The translations under genes and the position numbers were made by a program. From Sunxiuqinia sp963677175 (lineage in GTDB: Bacteria; Bacteroidota; Bacteroidia; Bacteroidales; Prolixibacteraceae): DNA of 64,000 nt. Below the pieces are notes generated by a model. That model searched no databases. It saw only the letters and a list, made by a program, of their open reading frames with translations, and was not told the origin of the DNA. Each line of letters begins with the position of its first letter. Position 1 is the stretch's first letter. Below are positions 26,300 through 36,300 of the stretch, piece by piece. The stretch is from positions 806,001-870,000 of the forward strand of contig CAXXES010000006.1 in NCBI GenBank assembly GCA_963677175.2, read 5' to 3'.

Positions 26300-26932
26300 T
26301 TATTTCTCCAGAAAAGCATGAACCCATCTTTTATAGGGGTTGTCAAATTTGACTTCAGCTGCATTGAATTTTTCTGGGTCCCAGTCTTCCCCGACCCAGA
26401 TTCTCATTTCATCGTGCTCCTCATGTTCTGGATCGGCTAAGGTTGCCAGAACATTTTCATATCCAGGAACCCCTCCGCAATCTTCAGGTGGGCATGCCCT
26501 TTCCCCTCCAATGCATATCGGATAGTTGATTTTCGGGTTTCTGTACAGATGGCCTTCGAGCATGACGGAGTGAAGCCAGCCATCGCCATAGTCGTATTTA
26601 TACATGGCCTGAATACCGAGATCATTAAAGTAAGCTGTGGCCAGGATCTCCCAACCGGGAAAAACTTCAGGCAAGTCGCCCGATCCTGAAAAATCGGGAA
26701 TACCTATCAGCTCGATTTTTCTTTTGCCTTTACCTTTTATTTCGAAATGGTGCAGGTGACAATCCCACCAACCCAAAGCATCCTGGATGGCAACATGCAG
26801 GTCCCAGAAGTTGTAGTTGGCGGGAACCTGGATTCTTCGCCAGATGCGCGGAGAGATGCCCTGTATTTCAATCAGGAACTGTAGCACGTGGGTTTTGTAA
26901 TTGCCGGAATCCGGCAACTTGAGATAGTTCAT
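26300..26932 (-). CDS. Plasmid pRiA4b ORF-3 family protein
   Basis: 210 aa from Met at 26932 (MNYLKLPDSGNYK); an earlier Met at 26977 is less likely. The family core is clear: LQFLIEIQGISPRIWRRIQV, then FWDLHVAIQDALGWWDCHLH, then YKYDYGDGWLHSVMLEG, then CIGGERACPPEDCGGVPGYE. Cys and acidic residues in the last block suggest metal binding. The function of this family is not established; it is frequent on plasmids and in genomic islands. The next gene upstream is a hypothetical protein on the same strand. Confidence 0.92.
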   Translation of the reverse strand: MNYLKLPDSGNYKTHVLQFLIEIQGISPRIWRRIQVPANYNFWDLHVAIQDALGWWDCHLHHFEIKGKGKRKIELIGIPDFSGSGDLPEVFPGWEILATAYFNDLGIQAMYKYDYGDGWLHSVMLEGHLYRNPKINYPICIGGERACPPEDCGGVPGYENVLATLADPEHEEHDEMRIWVGEDWDPEKFNAAEVKFDNPYKRWVHAFLEK

Positions 26933-27009
26933 TGTGTATCCACGTTCTGTAAAATTTTTATCAAACCGGCTTGCCATATGTTGTTGATCAATTAAGGATT
27001 GTATTTCTG

Positions 27010-27513
27010 TTAGATGGTTTCAAAACAGTCAATAAAACTTTTCATTCCAATCAAAATGAATCCTTTTGTTTCGGTGTCCATTTTTTGGAGCATGGGCCTA
27101 TTATCGAACCTGAAAAAGATAGCTGTCCATAGTGCTTTTGATTTGAGCTTTTGCAAATTATAAGAATAGACTTTCGTTTTTTCAAGCTTACCCGGTTCTC
27201 CTTCACCATATTTCAGCATTTCGATATTTTTAGCCTGCGCTTTTTCGAAATAAGCCTGGCTCACCTGTTTTTTCTGAATGTTCGGATTTGACCTGAAATA
27301 CTCCCAAATCAGGAAGTAAATCTTCATAATTTCTTCCAGCTCCTCCATTGAAACATCAAACCGATAGCCCAACAAAACAGATAGGAAAAAAGGTTGCCGC
27401 TGAAATATTTCGTCGGAAACCCTATCAGTATAGGCAGCATCAACCTGATCAATTTTCTTGATTAATTCAGCCAATCGGCCTGTTTCATCATAGTCATTTT
27501 GAGTGAATTTCAT
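27010..27513 (-). CDS. Hypothetical protein of the accessory island
   Basis: 167 aa from Met at 27513 (MKFTQNDYDETGR); the longer frame from 27582 has an atypical leader. I do not recognise the family. It looks all-helical and soluble, with FFLSVLLGYRFDVSMEELEE, then IMKIYFLIWEYFRSNPN, then a charged linker and KALWTAIFFRFDNRP. No signal peptide or membrane segment. It is 77 bp upstream of the pRiA4b ORF-3 gene and could be co-transcribed with it. Confidence 0.6.
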   Translation of the reverse strand: MKFTQNDYDETGRLAELIKKIDQVDAAYTDRVSDEIFQRQPFFLSVLLGYRFDVSMEELEEIMKIYFLIWEYFRSNPNIQKKQVSQAYFEKAQAKNIEMLKYGEGEPGKLEKTKVYSYNLQKLKSKALWTAIFFRFDNRPMLQKMDTETKGFILIGMKSFIDCFETI

Positions 27514-27671
27514 GCTTGTGTTATATAAATGTGCTGAATATGAATGAAGCACGCCGGCTAAGCGTGTTTTCAGGGAGCCCATGGAGAAACAAGCTCATCG
27601 TTCATCAGCGTGTTTAATACCACGCAAAAATAGCAAAAGAATATGGAGAATTGCTTTGTGACCGGCCATGG

Positions 27672-28986
27672 CAGGGTCAACGCATTTAATTTGTGATTAA
27701 TTTCAGCAGGAACTTGTTGTCCCAGCCAGCCCTGAGCCTTTTTGATTTGAGGCTTCCCTTGGAACCGTTCTTTTTCAATATATTAAGGGCAATTTTGTTG
27801 ACAAGGGCAAAGTTTTGGGCTGCCATCCCGGCCCTCTTTCTTTGGCTGTCCTCCCCAAAAGTCATGTCCAGTGTCCAGTGCAATGAGTTTTCCACGCCCC
27901 AGTGCATCCTGATATATTGGTTAAAACGATCAGCCGAGGTATTCAAACTACTGATGTAGTAACGGGTCTCATGTTCGGTTTTGTCACGGACAATCCGTTG
28001 GGTGGTAATTTTTATAATACTTGACAGTCCTTCCTATTTTTCCTTCCCGTGCAAAAACTCCAGGTCGTTGATCACTTCACACTTGCGTGTTTCTATCCGT
28101 CCATGTCCTTTTTCGGTCACTTCGTGAATTGAATCAGGTTGCTGCACCCGGAAAATGCTTTCGGTTTCCTCCCTTAATTCTTTTTGGTTCCCTTTTAAGG
28201 CCAGCACGTAGTCGCCTTCTCCCTTCACAATGCCTTCTGCTATTTTGGTTTGTGTGCCCATAGCGTCAATGGTTACAATGCAGCCTTTGATATCCAAAAT
28301 CTCCAGCAATAAAGGGATGGTGGTGATTTCGTTGGATTTCCCCTCCGATTTGCATTGTCCAAGCACCAGCCCGTTGTAGCCGGCCCAGGCATTGACCAAG
28401 TGGACCGGAGACTGGCCGTGAAAAGTGTCTTTTGATCCCCTTGCCGTTTTCCCGTCAATGGCAATCAACTCCAGATCAATATCTTTATCCTTCAGCGAAG
28501 CGGCCCATTGGGCAAACAGCTTCTCAAATTTTTTGGGATTGAGCATCGAAAAAACCCGGTTGATCGTATCGTGTGAGGGGATGCCATTGGGTAGTTTCAG
28601 GAAGGTTTTTAAAAAATCGACCTTGGTTTTCCCGAACAACTTGATCGAGTCCCACGACTCCGCCCCACATAAGACTGCAATGATGGCCAGGATAACAATA
28701 TCCAACAACAGGTGCTTCTTGTTTCGTTTTATTCTTGGATCGTTCAATCCTGAAAAGTGTTTGTGCAATGATGTTTCCATAGTATCTTGTTTTCCACCAA
28801 AACTGGGAAACTACTGGCTGAATGCTGTACCACGGGAAGGACAAGTTATTGACATTCAAAGATGGACATATCAACAAACATTCAAAAAAATTTGGTTTTC
28901 ACAATTTAAACCCGGATTCATGTTGATAACCTGTGAACAAACCCCACTCAAAAACTGATTTTTTCAAAAGTCATGCGTTGGCCCTG
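27672..28986 (-). mobile_element. ISAs1-family insertion sequence, inactivated
   Basis: 1315 bp between imperfect terminal inverted repeats: CAGGGTCAACGCATTTAATT at 27672 and, on the minus strand from 28986, CAGGGCCAACGCATGACTTT. The first 14 bases differ at one position. The transposase fills most of it. No direct duplication is seen: the 10 bp before 27672 (CCGGCCATGG) and after 28986 (TAGTAAATGA) differ, which points to a later deletion beside the IS. Confidence 0.85.
27686..28780 (-). pseudogene. ISAs1-family transposase with an in-frame amber codon
   Basis: One reading frame of 364 codons begins METSLHKHFSGLNDPRIKR and ends FLLKLITN. It has the family's DDE motifs (AIDGKTARGS; IVTIDAMGTQ; GVENSLHWTLDMTFGED). 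A TAG at 28036-28034, after EFLHGKEK, interrupts it; the frame then continues EGLSSIIKITTQRIVRDK. Relatives have Trp here, so a single TGG to TAG change explains the break. There is no frameshift. The catalytic Glu lies after the stop. Confidence 0.88.
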
Positions 28987-29213
28987 TAGTAAATGAGCTT
29001 ACTGCAAACCGATGGTTTGATTTTCTTAAAAAATAGGATTTCCGATTTGTTATCAGGAAATCCCTTTTTTAGCACCAGCTCATGCAGATGATCCAGTGCC
29101 AATTTACAACGACCGGTAGCATACTCTATTTGCTCCGGGAATTTATCCGAGATTTCACCTAATCCGGATAAATCATTCTCAAGGTCAGTAGCGATCTGAC
29201 AATATGTTTCCAT
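28971..29213 (-). pseudogene. RteC-like regulator, N-terminal fragment cut by the IS
   Basis: 80 codons starting METYCQIATDLENDL. The part KSEILFFKKIKPSVCSKLIYY is the RteC signature; RteC controls excision and transfer of CTnDOT-type conjugative transposons and is normally about 200-300 aa. The frame enters the right terminal repeat of the ISAs1 element after LIYY and stops within 5 codons. The rest of rteC, including its DNA-binding half, is not on the other side of the IS. It is therefore a remnant of a conjugative element. Confidence 0.75.
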
Positions 29214-29327
29214 GGTTATGAAATAAACTGTTAATACTAAAAAACATGCCTTTCAACGAATCGCAATAGTTGTGGCACTTTTCATCAGTTTAATTTCTCT
29301 CCAATCTCAACTCAAAGCACAATATGT

Positions 29328-30428
29328 TTAATCTAATTCTTCATTCAATGTCAGGCTTTTTATCGAATCAAACTCTTCCTTGCTGTAAGGTGTTCCGTCA
29401 GGGTGAAAGATTTCGTGAAACCAGAGCGGTGGTTCCGATCCATCGGGAATGGGCTCATCCCAGGCATATTTTGTGTTTGATTTTCCGGCTACAAGACCCC
29501 AGTTGATGGCGCCAACATGCTCCTTTTTCAGAATCGGCATGATGTTCTGGAACAGGCTGTTGTTGCGCCGGGCCATGTACTCGGTGCAAACCATTGGACG
29601 GTTGTATGCTTTTAGCGAATCGATAGCAGCCTGGTGTTTCTCTGGTCCCTCGTAATTGTGATAGGTGACGATATCGGAGTTCTCCACCTGAAATTTATTC
29701 AGATCAGCCAGGGAAAGATTCCAAACTCCAACGGACAAAGGCTGCGAAGGACGAATCTGCCAACCCCATTCGAATACTTGCTTCAGCAGTGGCATGGATT
29801 TGTTGCCATAACCTGAATTCCCGGGTTCGTTGTACAAATCCCACATCACAATTCGCTGGTCATCTTTAAACGAAGTGAGGATGTCTTTCACGTACGTTTC
29901 GAGTGTGGTGATCAGCTTGGGTTGCTCGTGCAGCAAATCGCCGGGGTCGCGCACCCAGCCTGAGTTGTGGACGCCCGGCTTGGGTTCGGGTTGCTTGCCG
30001 GCTTGGTAAGTGGCATTCCAGCAATCATCGAAAAACACAAAGATGGTTTTAATCCCATGACTGTCCGCAATGTCGAGGTACTGGTTCATACGACCTTTGA
30101 AGCCTTCTTTGTCAACCTCCCAAGCCACATGGTGCAGGTACACCCGCATGCAGTTCATACCAATTGCTTCGGCCCAGCCCAACTCGCGATCAATGGCCTC
30201 AGAATCAAACGATTCAGCCTGCCAGGTTTCCAACTGATTGATGGCCGTGCTAGGGTTGAAGTTGCAGCCTCTCAGCCAACCGTTTTCGGTCGCCCATTGC
30301 TGTGCCTGGGCATCGATCCAGCGAGTTGAAACGGGTTCTTTTTTCACTGTTCTTTTATTTGGACTTTGACAAGAAGATAATAAACCAGAAATCACAATTA
30401 TTAAACTTATAAACCTATTAATTTTCAT
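29328..30428 (-). CDS. GH5-like (clan GH-A) glycoside hydrolase, lipoprotein
   Basis: 366 aa. Lipobox LLSSC (Cys20). A single TIM barrel: GWLRGCNFNPSTAINQLETW at the start, FVFFDDCWN, VMWDLYNEPGN with acid/base Glu201, DIVTYHNYEG, and VCTEYMAR with nucleophile Glu283. This layout is that of cellulase-superfamily GH5-like retaining enzymes. The subfamily cannot be set by eye, and the substrate is inferred only from the company of rhamnosidases. It is the last gene of the rhamnoside operon, 7 bp after the GH78 gene. Confidence 0.82.
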   Translation of the reverse strand: MKINRFISLIIVISGLLSSCQSPNKRTVKKEPVSTRWIDAQAQQWATENGWLRGCNFNPSTAINQLETWQAESFDSEAIDRELGWAEAIGMNCMRVYLHHVAWEVDKEGFKGRMNQYLDIADSHGIKTIFVFFDDCWNATYQAGKQPEPKPGVHNSGWVRDPGDLLHEQPKLITTLETYVKDILTSFKDDQRIVMWDLYNEPGNSGYGNKSMPLLKQVFEWGWQIRPSQPLSVGVWNLSLADLNKFQVENSDIVTYHNYEGPEKHQAAIDSLKAYNRPMVCTEYMARRNNSLFQNIMPILKKEHVGAINWGLVAGKSNTKYAWDEPIPDGSEPPLWFHEIFHPDGTPYSKEEFDSIKSLTLNEELD

Positions 30429-30435
30429 ATTGATA

Positions 30436-33174
30436 TTATTTAGAGTTTAGGAACCTGAAACATTTGAACTCGTAATCTCCTGATCCCAGATTCAATACAA
30501 TACCATTTGATTGTTCCTTAATACTATCCTTATACTTTTCTATTAAAGACTCTGAATTAATCGTTACCTCTTCTAGTTTTGCCTGCGGTAAAATAATTGT
30601 TGCTGATGTATTTGCAGGGATTATAACTTCATAAACGAAATCATTCCCGTCCAGTTTCCATGATGATTTAATTTTGCCATACAACGATTCAAACTCAGCA
30701 CTGGCATTTGTTAAACCTCCGCCTGGATGCGGTGACAGCAAAATGTGTTTGTATCCCGGATGTTCGGGATCGATGTTAATACCGGCCACATGCTGGTAGA
30801 GCCATTCGCCAATAGCTCCATAGGCATAATGGTTAAAACTGTTCATGCCCACATCCTGAAATGACCCGTCAGGTTTCTGACCGTCCCAGCGTTCCCATAT
30901 TGTTGTTGCACCCTGGGTTATCGGATACAGCCACGATGGATATTCTTTGCGGTTCAGCAGCATAAAGGCCAAATCGTCATATCCTTGTGCCGAAAGGGTT
31001 TTGCACAAAAGCGGTGTCCCAACAAAACCGGTTGTCAGGTGACCCATCTTTTTCACATCATCGGCCAGATATTTTGCTGCATTCGGAATCAAATCTTCAG
31101 GAAGCAGACCGAATGCCAATGCCAGCGAATAGGCGGTTTGAGTATGCGAAACCAAACGTCCGGCAGGTGTTACAAATTCTTTTTGAAATGCCTTTTTAAT
31201 ATCTCCGGATAATTGGGCATATTTTTTAGCATCTTCATTGTTCCCGATAATGGCCGCAATTTTTGCAAGTAATCCGGAGGAATAAGAATAATAAGCGGTT
31301 GCAATAAGGTCCTTTTCGGTAGTGGCCCCTGTGTAGTCTGACCGGTTGGTTGCAAAGGCCAGCCAGTCGCCAAAATGAACATCGCCAGTCCATAAATTGT
31401 CGTCTTCTGCCCTGCTTTTCATATATTCCACCCAGCCTTTCATGCTTGGGTATTGAACTTCAAGAATCCGCTTATCTCCATAGGCTAGGTAAGTTGTCCA
31501 TGGCACAATAACCGAAGCATCGGCCCAGGCTGTTGAACCTCCTTCGCCTTTTGTTAATACATCGGGAATAACATGTGGAACAAATCCATTGGGATACTGA
31601 TCAGCAGCAACATCGCGCATCCATTTGGTGTAGAATGCAGCCACATCGAAGTTAAACGCGGCTGTCATACTGAAAACCTGCGCATCACCTGTCCACCCCA
31701 AGCGTTCGTCACGTTGTGGACAATCGGTGGGGACATCCAGAAAATTGCCCTTTTGGCCCCATTGAATATTGTGCTGCAGTTGGTTAATCATCGGATCAGA
31801 ACAGGTAAACGTTCCAGTAGGTTTCATATCCGAATGGATCACCACGCCCGTAACCTGATCGATCGAAGGTGGAGTTGAAAGCCCTTCGAGTTTCAGGAAA
31901 CGGAAACCGTGAAAGGTAAAATGGGGTTCGAACCTCTCCTCTCCATCTCCTTTCAAAATATAAACATCAGTCGCTTTTGCTGCACGCAGATTGTCAGTGT
32001 AGAAATTACCTTCCTTGTCCAATACTTCAGCAAATTTTAAAGTTACCTGATCGCCTTTTTCCCCGTTCACCTTTAGTTTGACCCAACCAACCATATTTTG
32101 ACCCATGTCGAAAACAGTTTCGCCTTTTGGTGTTGTTAAGATTTTAACTGGCTTAATTTCTTCGATAGCCTTCACTACTTCACCCTGAGGGGCAACCAGT
32201 ATTTTTTTTGAATGATCAAGAACAGATACTTTTCCCCATTGGCTGTCATCAAAACCCGGGTTTGCCCAACCCGAAATTTCTTTGCGGGCATCATAAGTTT
32301 CTCCGTTATAAATATCAGAATAGAGAATAGGGCCTGTCGCTACTTTCCAACTGTTATCCGAAAGAATGGTTTCGCTGGTTCCGTCAGCATAGTTAATCTG
32401 AAGCTGGCATAAAAGCGCTAATTTATCACCATAGTAGTTATTACCACCCCATGCAATATTTCCACGATACCAGCCATCGCCCAGGATTGCCCCAATGGTG
32501 TTCTTCGCTTTAAGCTGCGAAGTCACATCGTATGTTTGATACTGAATACGGTGCTTATAACTTGTCCATCCTGGAGTAAATAGATCGGTGCTTACTTTTT
32601 GACCGTTCATAAATAGTTGATAAAGTCCCAAGGCCGTGACATAAACGCGAGCCGAAGTAATTTTCTTTTCGGATGAGAAATCCTTTCTAAAATACGGACT
32701 TGGTCTAGAAACTTTAAGGTCTTGTTCCGAGGCAGGTGTTATCCATGAAGCCTTCCATAAATCAGTATCTAAAATTCCCATTTCCCAGGAGGCCGGTTCA
32801 CTCCACCCTGTTGCTTTGTTGTTATTATCCCACACACGAACCTGCCATGATAAGCGTTGCATCGATTGCAAAGCAGAACCACCATAAACGATATTGACCG
32901 ACTGGCTTGAAAGAACTTTGCCTGAATTCCAGACAAGTTTGCCTTTTGCAGTTAGATCTGTTACTTTGATTTCATAGGCTGTCTGCATCACATCGTTTCC
33001 TGATGAAACCAATTTCCAGCTTAGTCGTGGTTGAACAACATCGATTCCTATCGGATTTGTTTTGTATTCACAAACGAGCTGCTTCACCGTGTTTTTCGTG
33101 ACAGCAGTAACAGATAACGCACTGAATAGAAACATTAAAACTGTAATACTTAGGTAATAATTGGCTTTTTTCAT
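30436..33174 (-). CDS. GH78 alpha-L-rhamnosidase, exported
   Basis: 912 aa with a Sec signal peptide (about 1-24, ending SVTAV). Order: Fn3-like domain (VKQLVCEYKTNPIGIDVVQP; RLSWKL), N-terminal rhamnosidase beta domain (ARVYVTALGLYQLFMNGQKV), concanavalin-like domain, (alpha/alpha)6 barrel and C-terminal beta domain. Catalytic region: DCPQRDERLGWTGDAQ with Asp484 and Glu490; the likely general acid Glu761 is in TTIWERWDG. It removes terminal alpha-L-rhamnose by inversion. It is separated from the GH106 gene upstream by a 136-bp gap holding a very strong hairpin. Confidence 0.96.
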   Translation of the reverse strand: MKKANYYLSITVLMFLFSALSVTAVTKNTVKQLVCEYKTNPIGIDVVQPRLSWKLVSSGNDVMQTAYEIKVTDLTAKGKLVWNSGKVLSSQSVNIVYGGSALQSMQRLSWQVRVWDNNNKATGWSEPASWEMGILDTDLWKASWITPASEQDLKVSRPSPYFRKDFSSEKKITSARVYVTALGLYQLFMNGQKVSTDLFTPGWTSYKHRIQYQTYDVTSQLKAKNTIGAILGDGWYRGNIAWGGNNYYGDKLALLCQLQINYADGTSETILSDNSWKVATGPILYSDIYNGETYDARKEISGWANPGFDDSQWGKVSVLDHSKKILVAPQGEVVKAIEEIKPVKILTTPKGETVFDMGQNMVGWVKLKVNGEKGDQVTLKFAEVLDKEGNFYTDNLRAAKATDVYILKGDGEERFEPHFTFHGFRFLKLEGLSTPPSIDQVTGVVIHSDMKPTGTFTCSDPMINQLQHNIQWGQKGNFLDVPTDCPQRDERLGWTGDAQVFSMTAAFNFDVAAFYTKWMRDVAADQYPNGFVPHVIPDVLTKGEGGSTAWADASVIVPWTTYLAYGDKRILEVQYPSMKGWVEYMKSRAEDDNLWTGDVHFGDWLAFATNRSDYTGATTEKDLIATAYYSYSSGLLAKIAAIIGNNEDAKKYAQLSGDIKKAFQKEFVTPAGRLVSHTQTAYSLALAFGLLPEDLIPNAAKYLADDVKKMGHLTTGFVGTPLLCKTLSAQGYDDLAFMLLNRKEYPSWLYPITQGATTIWERWDGQKPDGSFQDVGMNSFNHYAYGAIGEWLYQHVAGINIDPEHPGYKHILLSPHPGGGLTNASAEFESLYGKIKSSWKLDGNDFVYEVIIPANTSATIILPQAKLEEVTINSESLIEKYKDSIKEQSNGIVLNLGSGDYEFKCFRFLNSK

Positions 33175-33212
33175 GTATTGATTATTTGTTGATTTTATTC
33201 ATTTTTCATTCT

Positions 33213-33260
33213 GAACTATCTCAACCCAAATATCAAAAGACATTTGGGTTGAGATAGTTC
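33213..33260 (-). repeat. 19-bp perfect stem-loop between GH106 and GH78 genes
   Basis: Arms 33213-33231 (starting GAACTATCTCAACCCAAAT) and 33242-33260 are perfectly complementary around a 10-nt loop. No long T run follows on the minus strand, so an mRNA stability or processing element is more likely than a terminator. Confidence 0.75.
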
Positions 33261-33310
33261 TTTTACTTCGGTAATAACTTCGATATTAAATCAGTTTTCA
33301 ATTAGATTAG

Positions 33311-36300
33311 TTAATTTGTTGATAAACTTAAAAGCTTTACTGGTCCCAACAAACCTGATTCTTTTAATGGTGAATTGGCCTGATAGAACGGCATGGTTGT
33401 GTACGTGATTTTTGTTTTTGTTTCCGGTTGCTGATCTCCGATTAATCTGTTTACCCAAAGGTCAGTCACTTTCACTTCAAGTGCGTTTTCGCCCTGTTTT
33501 AAAGCTTCAGTTACATTCACCCTGAATGGTGTTTTCCACACTATTCCCAATGATTTACCATTCACCACTACTTCGGCGAGGTTTTTAACAGAACCCAAAT
33601 CAAGCCAGATTTGTGAACCCTCCTTAAACCAGTCAGCAGGTGCATCAATCATTATTGTGTAATTTCCTGTTCCGGAGAAGTATTTTACTCCAGGGTCGGT
33701 ATTCTCACTCCATGAAGCTAGCTGATCGAGGACTATTTGTGCAGGTGCTCCACGATGTGGCTGGAAACTTACATTCCATGCTCCATCAACAGAAGCCAAT
33801 TGTGTTTCTATCGGTTGTTCCAATTCTAAAGATGACGATTTTGCTTTTTTACGAAAAACAACGAAAACGGCATCGCTTGGTTTCAGGCTCAATGGTACAG
33901 TTGTGCGCCCGTCTTTAATTGTATAAGATGCCTGCTTAATCTCACCAGTTTCAGGATTCCATATTTCGGCCGTTTTTCCTTCAACACCGAAGGTTGCTTC
34001 AAGGTTTTCGGTACTATTATTTCGGTTATTCACCCAATAGATATCGGTATCGTCCAACTTTCGATGAACAAACAGAAGATTCGTATTGCCCTTAGGTTTG
34101 GTATACTCGAAATCAGGTGTAATCTTCAAAGAAGAAAGAACTTCAGCAATCGTTTTTCCGGAATAGACTTTTCCTTTGCCTGCACTGTTTTCTCCATTTT
34201 CGTTTGCCCAAAGTTCATCAACTACCGTTTTAAACTCATCCGAATCATCGCTCAAACTAGGAGAGCTAAGTGGTTTCTCTCCAACTACAATGGCTCCACT
34301 TTTCACCATTTGGCTAATCTTGCGCAAAACAGGCAACGACATATATCTGGCATTCGAATCAAGAGCAAGCAAACGGTAGCTCATACCGCTTGGAGTTATT
34401 AACTGTCCGGTTTTATCTACCGACAAGATATTTGTGATTATGTCTGCATTAACGAAGTCATAATTATAACTCGAAGGAACATCAGGTAACTTGTCGCCAA
34501 ACAGGGCAGTAATATTATTATCCTCGCCATAGAAGTAGGCAATATCAGCCACAAATTTTCCCTGCTGAAGCATATAGGAACTGCGGGCAAGGTAAGTCGT
34601 CCATGGTTTTGCCTGTTCAGCCCAAGTCTCATGCCTTGTAAACCATTGACCGAATGGTCCAAGGCCGAGACCAGGAATTTTATCATTCACCGGCTGATGT
34701 ACCGAACAATGAATCACAAAACGGTTAAGTCCGTTGGCCAACTCCATATCGGCTGTTGGTTTCAATGTTTCTGGCGACCAGGCCCATGCTGTTCCGATCG
34801 CGGTCATTGATTCAGCAGCCACAAGGTTCTGTCCATAAATATGAGCTACTGAAGCTGATTCACGAACATCGGCTTTATAGCTTGTGGCAACTTCGGTTCC
34901 TCCGTCAAATCCGCCAGGTGTCCAGGTGGCACTCATTGGAACATCTGCTTTGCTCTTTACCTCCATGCCATCGGCAATAAAGGCGCGTCCCGATTCGTGA
35001 GATTCAGTATAACGACCCATACCTCGTTCATGAAGCAGCGTAGTCATTTGATTGTAATGGTTTTTGGTTACAAGGTCACTTAATGTCCGGCGGAAATCCC
35101 AAAGAAATTGATCACTTGCCGCGGCGCTTTCAACAACATGTCCTGAAAGAACAGGAACCCATGGGAGCATATCGTATCCGCTCAGATTTTTAAAATCGAT
35201 CATTAAGCTGTCTGTCCAGTTCTGAGCTCCTGCTTCCCAACTGTCAGTAATGATGTATTGAAGACCTTTTTCTCCCATCAGTCCGCCGGTTGCATCTTTA
35301 TACTGATCAAGATAATTTGTAAGATAGGCCTTAACATGGTCAGCGTTTAGTTTATCCACTTCCAGTCCGGTAGCTTCGGGTGAAGCGGGATGGTTTGTAA
35401 TTCCAAGCAAGGAATATCCAAGACGCATCACGATCCAGTTACCAGCCGGAGGCGTCCAGTCCAGTGTGCCATCTGCACTCATTTTTGAGGTCAGATCAAC
35501 CAAACCTGATTTCGGAATACTTGTAGATACATTCAAAGTGGCCATTTCGGATAACTTAGCGGCGGTAGAGAATGCAGCTTTATCTTCGAAACGGTTGACT
35601 CGCGCACTGGTATAAAGCACTAATTCAGCGATCTTCGTGCCTGTTGGAGCAGGTGGTCCATTTTCGCTTCCCAAGCCAATTGCTACTAAAAAATTTGATG
35701 GAGGGGGAACATTTTCAAAAGCAAAACGAAAATATTTTGCCGTAACCGGAGCGAAAGTAAGCGTATTTTGAGCCACTCTCCCAACTGGAATTCCAAGAAC
35801 AGTACGGAATGTTTTGCCATCGTTACTGGCTTCTAAAAACCGGGTAACATGTGATTCACCTCTTGAAAACATACCCAAATTGCCCCCACCAACAATTGAA
35901 AGCGACTGAATTGTTTCAGGGTTGGTAAATTCAAATTGCACCCAGGCATTTTGTCCTTCGGGAGCAGAGGGTAATAATACCGTATTTTGCAAATCACCAT
36001 CTGTGAGGGTCGCAAGATCAAAATTACCACCACTTGAAGTTACTTTTGGATTGAGTTCTGCCATGGAGAAATCGTTCTCCGGCACCGGAAAAGCTACAAC
36101 TGAAATATCTTTATAAAACTCATAAGTTGGATGAGACTCTGATAATGCAGCGATTTCATTGTTAAGTTTCACGTTTTGGAACCTGCCGGTGGTTTGAGGC
36201 GGATTTGGAAGTTTACCAGTAAAATGCTCACCACCTTTCAGACGGATCTCACTCCAAACATACTTTTTCATGGCTTGTGCAGGTGTTACCCAGGAGCCTC

